Below, one piece after another: positions 58,923 through 64,000 of a stretch of 64,000 nt of DNA. The stretch is from NCBI GenBank assembly GCA_046154125.1, contig JBJXEJ010000115.1:1-64000 (forward strand). The letters run 5' to 3'. Both the position numbers and the translations under genes were made by a program. Position 1 is the first letter of the stretch, and each line of letters opens with the position of its first letter. The DNA comes from PBB1 sp046154125 (GTDB lineage: Bacteria > Pseudomonadota > Gammaproteobacteria > Burkholderiales > Burkholderiaceae_C). Under the pieces are notes generated by a model. It saw only the letters and a list, made by a program, of their open reading frames with translations, was not told the DNA's origin and searched no databases.

Positions 58923-59513
58923 GTGAATTCCAACGAAAGCACCGCGGGGCACCGCCCACGGATCGTGATCGGAGTTTCAGGCGCATCCGGAGCAATCTAC
59001 GCCGTTCGCCTGCTGGAGCGATGCAGGACTGCAGGCTGCGAAACCCACTTGGTTGCCAGTCCGGCTGGCGTCCTCAATGTGCACCATGAACTCGGGCTCG
59101 ACCGGAAAGCACTAGAGAGCCTGGCAGATCACGCCTACAGCCCTGCAGATGTAGGTGCGTCGATCGCTAGCGGCTCCTTTGCGACCCAGGCCATGGTCGT
59201 CGCACCCTGTTCAATGAAGACGCTGGCTGCGGTCGCGCACGGACTGTCCGACAACCTGATGTCCCGGGCGGCCGATGTGACGCTGAAGGAACGACGGCGC
59301 TTGGTGCTGATGGTGAGGGAAACCCCATTCAATCTGGCGCATCTGCGCAACATGACAGCGGTCACGGAGATGGGCGGGGTCATCTTTCCGCCTTTGCCGG
59401 CCTTTTATCTGAAGCCGCAGAGCATCGATGAACTGATCGATGACACCGTGGAACGCGTGCTGGCATTGATAGGTGTCGAGACCGCGTTACCGAGGGCGTG
59501 GAACGGTCTGTAG
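58923..59513 (+). CDS. ubiX: Flavin prenyltransferase UbiX
   Basis: UbiX makes prenylated FMN, the cofactor of UbiD decarboxylase in ubiquinone synthesis. The 196-residue protein has GVSGASGAIYAVRLLE (FMN/phosphate binding), a SMKTLAAVAHG segment and the PLPAFYLKPQSIDELIDD end. The start is GTG 58923, with a weak ribosome site. It lies 25 bases after grxD. Confidence 0.95.
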   Translation: MNSNESTAGHRPRIVIGVSGASGAIYAVRLLERCRTAGCETHLVASPAGVLNVHHELGLDRKALESLADHAYSPADVGASIASGSFATQAMVVAPCSMKTLAAVAHGLSDNLMSRAADVTLKERRRLVLMVRETPFNLAHLRNMTAVTEMGGVIFPPLPAFYLKPQSIDELIDDTVERVLALIGVETALPRAWNGL

Positions 59514-59528
59514 CACCGGCGGCGAGCG

Positions 59529-60143
59529 TCAGGCCGTCATCCCGTCCCATTGGCGGCGGGCGCCAAAAACAAGATTGGGATACTCGGAACGGCCCCGGCT
59601 ACCGTTGTATCGACCCAAAGCGAGGAACTGATCTCCGCGCTCGATATCGAGGTAATGACGCAGGATCACACAACCGAAGCGCAGGTTGGTTTGCATGTGA
59701 AAGAGTTTGTCCACATTGCCGTCGCCGATCAATCTCGCCCAGAACGGCATCACCTGCATGTAGCCTCGGGCACCAACGCTGCTGATCGCGTACTTCCGGA
59801 ACCCGCTCTCGACCTGGATCAGCCCGAGCACCAGCGTCGGGTCCAACCCCTTGCGCTTGCTTTCGTACCAGACAGCCTCCAGAAACTCGACGCGGGCCTC
59901 GTACTCTGCCTTGCGCTTCTTCAGGCGATCGCTGGCTGCGCTCAACCAGCGGAGGTAGGCCAAACGCTGTTCCATCGTGTCGAACGACGGCCTGGGAGGG
60001 GCGATGTCGCCAACCGCAGCCGAAAGGGCCGTTCGCACGGCATCGGCCAGCGGCTCCTCGGTCTGTCCGGCCGCTCTCGCTTCCGGCGACCGAATCGCAG
60101 CCGCAAGCGCCGACATCAAGACAGCACGTCGGCCCAGCGTCAT
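59529..60143 (-). CDS. Lytic transglycosylase, SLT type
   Basis: The 204-residue protein cleaves peptidoglycan strands. It has an export signal with twin arginines (MTLGRRAVLMSALAAA), fitting Tat export, and a transglycosylase domain with catalytic Glu112 in LIQVESGFRKYAISS, GARGYMQVMPFW and LALGRYNGSRG. It is convergent with ubiX (15-base gap) and its start overlaps proS by four bases. Confidence 0.9.
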   Translation of the reverse strand: MTLGRRAVLMSALAAAIRSPEARAAGQTEEPLADAVRTALSAAVGDIAPPRPSFDTMEQRLAYLRWLSAASDRLKKRKAEYEARVEFLEAVWYESKRKGLDPTLVLGLIQVESGFRKYAISSVGARGYMQVMPFWARLIGDGNVDKLFHMQTNLRFGCVILRHYLDIERGDQFLALGRYNGSRGRSEYPNLVFGARRQWDGMTA

Positions 60144-61885
60144 GACGCCAACTTGTCCATCAGCAAGGCCCGAATCTCGACCAAGGGAACTGGCGTGGAT
60201 TCAAGATCCTGCCGCCCCTGGTACTCGACGACGTTTTCCTTGAGGCTGCGCTCGCCGAGCGCGATCCGATGCGGCACCCCGATGAGCTCCCAGTCGGCGA
60301 ACATTGCACCAGGACGCTCCCCCCGATCGTCGAGAACCACGTCGACACCGACCGCCTGCAGCGATTGATACAAGTCGTCCGCAGCCGCTTTCACGGCGGG
60401 GAAACGGTCGTATCCGACCGGGCAGATCACGACGGCAAAAGGTGCGATGGCAGCGGGCCAGATCATCCCGCGCTCGTCATGACGCTGCTCAACGGCCGCC
60501 CCGAGGATCCGCGTGACGCCGATTCCGTAGCAGCCCATCTCCATCAGCTTCGGTTTGCCGTTCTCGTCGAGAAACGTCGCCTTCATCGCGGCGCTGTACT
60601 TGGTGCCGAGATAGAACACATGCCCGACTTCGATGCCTCGCTGGATCGACAATTCTCCCTGACCGTCTGGGGATGGATCACCGGACACCACATTGCGAAT
60701 GTCAGCGACAAGATGAGGCTCCGGCAGATCGCGCCCCCAGTTCACTCCAGTCAGGTGGAAATCTTCCGCATTGGCACCGCAGATGAAATCGCTCATCGCC
60801 GCAACTGTCCGGTCTGCGATCACCTTCACCTGCGTCGACAACCCAAGCGGGCCCAGATAGCCGGGCTTGCAGCCGAAATGCTCGACGATTTCGGCGGCTG
60901 TGGCAAAACGATGCCCAGCCGTCAAGCCGGGCAGCTTGCCGACCTTGACCTCGTTGAGGGCGTGATCACCGCGAATCAGGAGCAGCCAGACAGTCGTTCG
61001 CGTCCCTGCGTCGGCGGGCAATTCCTCATCGCTGGCCAGTACGAGTGACTTGACGGTCGACTGCAGCGGCACGCCCAGGAACGCGGCCACGTCTTCGCAG
61101 GTCGATTTTCGGGGCGTAGGCACCTCGGCCATCGACTGTGTCGCTGCCGGGCGACGATCGTCCAGCACAACCGCCTCGGCAAGCTCCACGTTGGCGGCAT
61201 AGCTCGAGGTGGCGCAATAGGCGATCGCGTCCTCGCCGGTGTCGGCGATGACCTGGAACTCGTGCGAACGGTCGCCGCCAATGGCACCGGTATCTGCCGC
61301 AACCGGCCGAAAGGTCAGGCCAATGCGCTCGAAGATTCGCACATAGGCGGCGAACATGGTGTCGTAACTCTTCGCGGCTGACTCCACGTCCCGATCGAAC
61401 GAGTACGCGTCTTTCATCGTGAACTCGCGCCCACGCATCACGCCGAACCGCGGACGACGCTCATCCCGAAACTTCGTCTGAACGTGGAAAAAGCACTTTG
61501 GCAAAGCACGATAGCTGCGCAACTCCTGGCGAGCGATGTCGGTGATGACCTCTTCGCTGGTTGGTTGGATCACGAAATCCCGTTCGTGGCGGTCTTTAAC
61601 TCGCAGCAACTCCGCCCCCATTTTGTCGAAACGACCCGTCTCCTGCCACAGCTCGGCAGGCTGAACCAGTGGCATCAGCAACTCGACGGCGCCGGCGCGG
61701 ACCATCTCCTCACGAATGATGGTTTCAACCTTGCGAATCACCCTGAGCCCGATCGGCATGTAGGTGTAGATCCCGGCGCTCAGCCGCTTGATGAATCCGG
61801 CACGAAGCATGAGCTTGTGGCTTATGACTTCGGCGTCAGCAGGCGCTTCCTTGAGAGTCGAAATGAAAAACTGGGAGACTTTCAT
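60140..61885 (-). CDS. proS: Prolyl-tRNA synthetase, bacterial type
   Basis: ProRS charges tRNA-Pro. The 581-residue protein has the class II motifs (GIYTYMPIGLRVIRKVETII, KFRDERRPRFGVMRGREFTMKD, GIGVTRILGAAVEQ) and the INS editing domain (about 230-390) of bacterial-type enzymes that clears Ala-tRNA-Pro. It is divergent from rppH and overlaps the transglycosylase gene. Confidence 0.97.
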   Translation of the reverse strand: MKVSQFFISTLKEAPADAEVISHKLMLRAGFIKRLSAGIYTYMPIGLRVIRKVETIIREEMVRAGAVELLMPLVQPAELWQETGRFDKMGAELLRVKDRHERDFVIQPTSEEVITDIARQELRSYRALPKCFFHVQTKFRDERRPRFGVMRGREFTMKDAYSFDRDVESAAKSYDTMFAAYVRIFERIGLTFRPVAADTGAIGGDRSHEFQVIADTGEDAIAYCATSSYAANVELAEAVVLDDRRPAATQSMAEVPTPRKSTCEDVAAFLGVPLQSTVKSLVLASDEELPADAGTRTTVWLLLIRGDHALNEVKVGKLPGLTAGHRFATAAEIVEHFGCKPGYLGPLGLSTQVKVIADRTVAAMSDFICGANAEDFHLTGVNWGRDLPEPHLVADIRNVVSGDPSPDGQGELSIQRGIEVGHVFYLGTKYSAAMKATFLDENGKPKLMEMGCYGIGVTRILGAAVEQRHDERGMIWPAAIAPFAVVICPVGYDRFPAVKAAADDLYQSLQAVGVDVVLDDRGERPGAMFADWELIGVPHRIALGERSLKENVVEYQGRQDLESTPVPLVEIRALLMDKLAS

Positions 61886-61965
61886 CGAAAAGGCCGCATC
61901 GGCATCGGAAAAATGGGAGGGCTGGGCACGAAGGCCTGACGATCACTGGCACGCAAGTGGAGGGT

Positions 61966-61993
61966 TTGCGTTACGCCAGCGCGGTGCAATAAT
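61966..61993 (+). promoter_or_regulatory. Candidate promoter of rppH
   Basis: TTGCGT (61966-61971) and AATAAT (61988-61993) are spaced by 16 bases and lie just before the rppH ribosome site. Transcription would start near 62000, which supports ATG 62022 and rules against longer forms of rppH. Confidence 0.45.
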
Positions 61994-62021
61994 GAAAATT
62001 ACAAGAATTTTGGAGTCGATT

Positions 62022-62651
62022 ATGCTCGACCGTGAGGGGTTCAGACCCAACGTCGGCATCGTCCTGCTCAACCAGAGGAACCAAGTGTTTTGGGGGAAGC
62101 GTCTCCGAACTCACTCTTGGCAATTCCCCCAGGGAGGAATCAAGTACGGCGAAACGCCGGAGCAGGCGATGTATCGGGAACTCCACGAAGAAGTGGGGTT
62201 GACTTCTGACCATGTCCGCATCCTTGCCCGCACCCGCGACTGGCTTCGCTATGAGGTTCCGGACCGCTTCATTCGACGCGATGCCCGTGGACATTACCGT
62301 GGGCAAAAGCAGATCTGGTTCTTGCTTCAATTGACCGGCAGGGACAGCGACATGAACCTGCGCGCCACCAGCCATCCCGAATTCGACGCATGGCGCTGGA
62401 ATGAATACTGGATACCACTCGAAGTGGTCATCGAATTCAAGCGTGATGTCTACCAAATGGCCCTGACCGAGCTGTCGAAGTTCATACCGAAGCCCAGCCA
62501 TCACGTTCGGTTCATGCGAGGCAGTTCAAGAGACGAAGGCGGTTCCACCGACCCATCGACGAGTCAACTGCTGCCTGAACTCGGTGTCGAGAACAATGTG
62601 ACTCCCTTGGATGGAAAGGGACCTCCACCGGAGATCAAGCCGGCAGCCTGA
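62022..62651 (+). CDS. rppH: RNA pyrophosphohydrolase
   Basis: RppH removes pyrophosphate from the 5' end of mRNA and starts its decay. The 209-residue protein begins MLDREGFRPNVGIVLLN and has the Nudix box in GIKYGETPEQAMYRELHEEV. A TTTTGGAG site lies eight bases before ATG 62022. A Ser/Pro-rich tail of about 45 residues follows the domain. It is convergent with proB, with 79 bases between. Confidence 0.95.
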   Translation: MLDREGFRPNVGIVLLNQRNQVFWGKRLRTHSWQFPQGGIKYGETPEQAMYRELHEEVGLTSDHVRILARTRDWLRYEVPDRFIRRDARGHYRGQKQIWFLLQLTGRDSDMNLRATSHPEFDAWRWNEYWIPLEVVIEFKRDVYQMALTELSKFIPKPSHHVRFMRGSSRDEGGSTDPSTSQLLPELGVENNVTPLDGKGPPPEIKPAA

Positions 62652-62730
62652 TCCGTACTGCCGCCGTTCTGACGCATGTTCTTTCCGGCTAAGCGCGCCG
62701 ACATCAAACTGGTCCGACCAGGAATCCGCG

Positions 62731-63849
62731 TCAAAGAAGGACGAGATTGTCGCGGTGGATCATTTCAGACTCCCCAGAGAAGCCAAGGATCCGCTCGAAC
62801 TCTCCCGATGGTTTACGAGAGATCAGTCTGGCTTCTCCGCTGGCGTAATTCGCCAACCCACGCGCGATCTCGCTGCCCGATGGGTCCAGCACCGCAATGA
62901 CATCTCCACGATGGAAATCTCCGTCGACATCGACAACGCCAATGGGGAGAAGGCTCTTTCCGCTCTCCCTGATCTTCAGGGCAGCGCCTGCGTCGATGGT
63001 CACCGAGCCGCGTAACTTCAAGTGATCGATCATCCACTGCTTTCGGGCGGCAATCTTGGGTGTCTGCGCAGACAGTGCCGTTCCGATGGCCTCACCATCA
63101 CACAGCCGGATCAACACATCAGGCTCACGGCCCCACGTGATGATCGTGCTGGCACCGCTGCTCGCCGCTCGCTTGGCGGCAAGGATCTTCGTGATCATGC
63201 CTCCACGCCCAATCGCCGACCCCGCACCGCCAGCCATTTGCTCCAAAGCCGGGTCACCAGCCATGGCTTGATGGATGAACCGCGCCGTTGAGCTCTTGCG
63301 AGGGTCTTCCGAGTACAAACCGGCCTGATCGGTCAGGATGACGAGCGCGTCCGCTTCGATCAGATTGGCCACCAGCGCACCCAATGTGTCGTTGTCGCCG
63401 AACTTTATTTCGTCGTTGACGACTGTGTCGTTCTCGTTGATGACCGGGATCACCTTCAGGTTCAGCAAGGTCAACAACGTCGATCTCGCATTGAGATAGC
63501 GTTCGCGATCGGCCAGATCGGCATGGGTAAGCAGCACCTGCGCACTGCCGACGCCATGTTCGCGAAGCTTCGATTCGTACATTTGGGCCAGACCCATCTG
63601 CCCCACGGCGGCAGCTGCCTGCAACTCGTGAAGTTGCTTCGGACGAGTTGCCCAGCCCAGGCGCTTCATGCCTTCGGCGATCGCACCGCTCGATACCATC
63701 ACGACCTCTCGGCCTTGTGATGCGAGCACCGCCAGCTGACGACACCAGTTGCCGACGGCATCGGCATCCAGGCCACGCCCTTCGTTGGTCACAAGACTGG
63801 ATCCAACCTTGACAACGATGCGATTGGCCAATTTGAGAGCGCCGGTCAT
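62731..63849 (-). CDS. proB: Glutamate 5-kinase
   Basis: ProB makes glutamyl phosphate, the first step to proline. The 372-residue protein has the amino acid kinase domain (IVVKVGSSLVTNEGRG, VVMVSSGAIAEGMKRLG, NENDTVVNDEIKFGDNDTLG, GGMITKILAAKRAASSG) and a C-terminal PUA domain (about 280-372). The start ATG 63847-63849 overlaps the obgE stop in ATGA, the usual obgE-proB coupling. Confidence 0.96.
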   Translation of the reverse strand: MTGALKLANRIVVKVGSSLVTNEGRGLDADAVGNWCRQLAVLASQGREVVMVSSGAIAEGMKRLGWATRPKQLHELQAAAAVGQMGLAQMYESKLREHGVGSAQVLLTHADLADRERYLNARSTLLTLLNLKVIPVINENDTVVNDEIKFGDNDTLGALVANLIEADALVILTDQAGLYSEDPRKSSTARFIHQAMAGDPALEQMAGGAGSAIGRGGMITKILAAKRAASSGASTIITWGREPDVLIRLCDGEAIGTALSAQTPKIAARKQWMIDHLKLRGSVTIDAGAALKIRESGKSLLPIGVVDVDGDFHRGDVIAVLDPSGSEIARGLANYASGEARLISRKPSGEFERILGFSGESEMIHRDNLVLL

Positions 63850-64000
63850 GAAGCACCCGGATCGGCACCTTCGCCGGCGAACCGTGGATCGGGGTCGAGA
63901 GCAACGACGTTCTTGAGCTTGGCGACGTGTTCGTAAATGGCACGAATCAGCGGGTCGCAACCCTCGCGCGTCAGAGCTGAGATCTGGAACACCGGGCCTT
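63846..64000 (-). CDS. obgE: GTPase ObgE, C-terminal part (partial)
   Basis: The last 51 codons of ObgE/CgtA, a ribosome-associated GTPase, are visible, with PVFQISALTREGCDPLI and the IYEHVAK helix ending the G domain. The rest lies beyond the window. The stop overlaps the proB start. Confidence 0.88.
   Translation of the reverse strand, partial: GPVFQISALTREGCDPLIRAIYEHVAKLKNVVALDPDPRFAGEGADPGAS

Overview
The window is about 64 kb of GC-rich chromosome, dense in genes and almost entirely housekeeping. Its content and gene order point to a betaproteobacterium of the order Burkholderiales. The signs are petABC followed by sspA-sspB, a hisI-hisE-hinT-tatABC run, dusB-fis-purH-ruvC, argB-HAD-slmA, a PHA phasin, a lysine-rich H1-like protein and a DUF1631 protein. 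The genus cannot be fixed from the sequence alone.

Layout from left to right. (1) 1-700: the only accessory patch. It is the end of an IS3-family insertion sequence that has cut a tyrosine integrase gene, lying next to tRNA-Thr(TGT); this looks like the eroded edge of an element integrated at that tRNA. (2) 745-4880 (minus): petA-petB-petC (cytochrome bc1) then sspA-sspB. (3) 5123-12540: mscL, a DUF1631 protein, pdxA with a Crp/Fnr regulator, a divergent BLUF blue-light sensor, a Nif3-like protein and a DegS-like periplasmic protease. (4) 12544-16993 (minus): a nine-gene run, DUF815 ATPase, NUDIX, hisI, hisE, DUF4870-like, hinT, tatA, tatB, tatC. (5) 17208-19555 (minus): argB, HAD phosphatase, slmA. 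(6) 19734-22274: a large predicted soluble protein with two Cache-like sensor repeats and a CheW-like end. (7) 22302-25881 (minus): dusB, fis, purH, ruvC. (8) 25979-32958: YqaA-like membrane protein, phasin, then an operon rnb-tonB-aroE-mtgA-unknown-tlpA. (9) 33100-38539: aroQ, accB, accC, prmA, zinc-ribbon membrane protein, PfkB kinase. (10) 38629-43573 (minus): H1-like protein, nrdB, nrdA. (11) 44068-49341 (minus): ccsA-like, PP0621-like, pilS, pilR, ampD. (12) 49419-54210: ffh and ftsY convergent, tRNA-Met, a small exported protein with miaB, a small membrane protein. (13) 54326-59513: hemA, prfA, prmC, a putative outer-membrane protein, grxD, ubiX. (14) 59529-64000: lytic transglycosylase, proS, rppH, proB and the end of obgE.

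The genes cover respiration, envelope export (Tat, SRP), peptidoglycan turnover, translation (release factor and its methylase, tRNA modification), deoxynucleotide synthesis, and amino-acid and cofactor synthesis. Many neighbours overlap by ATGA or TGATG, showing translational coupling.

No wholly new system is evident. The most useful leads are the NrdR-box pair laid over a near-consensus promoter upstream of nrdA, the double-Cache/CheW protein without membrane segments, the BLUF/Crp divergent pair, the highly repetitive H1-like protein, the unrecognised 199-residue protein in the mtgA-tlpA operon, and the interrupted integrase at tRNA-Thr.
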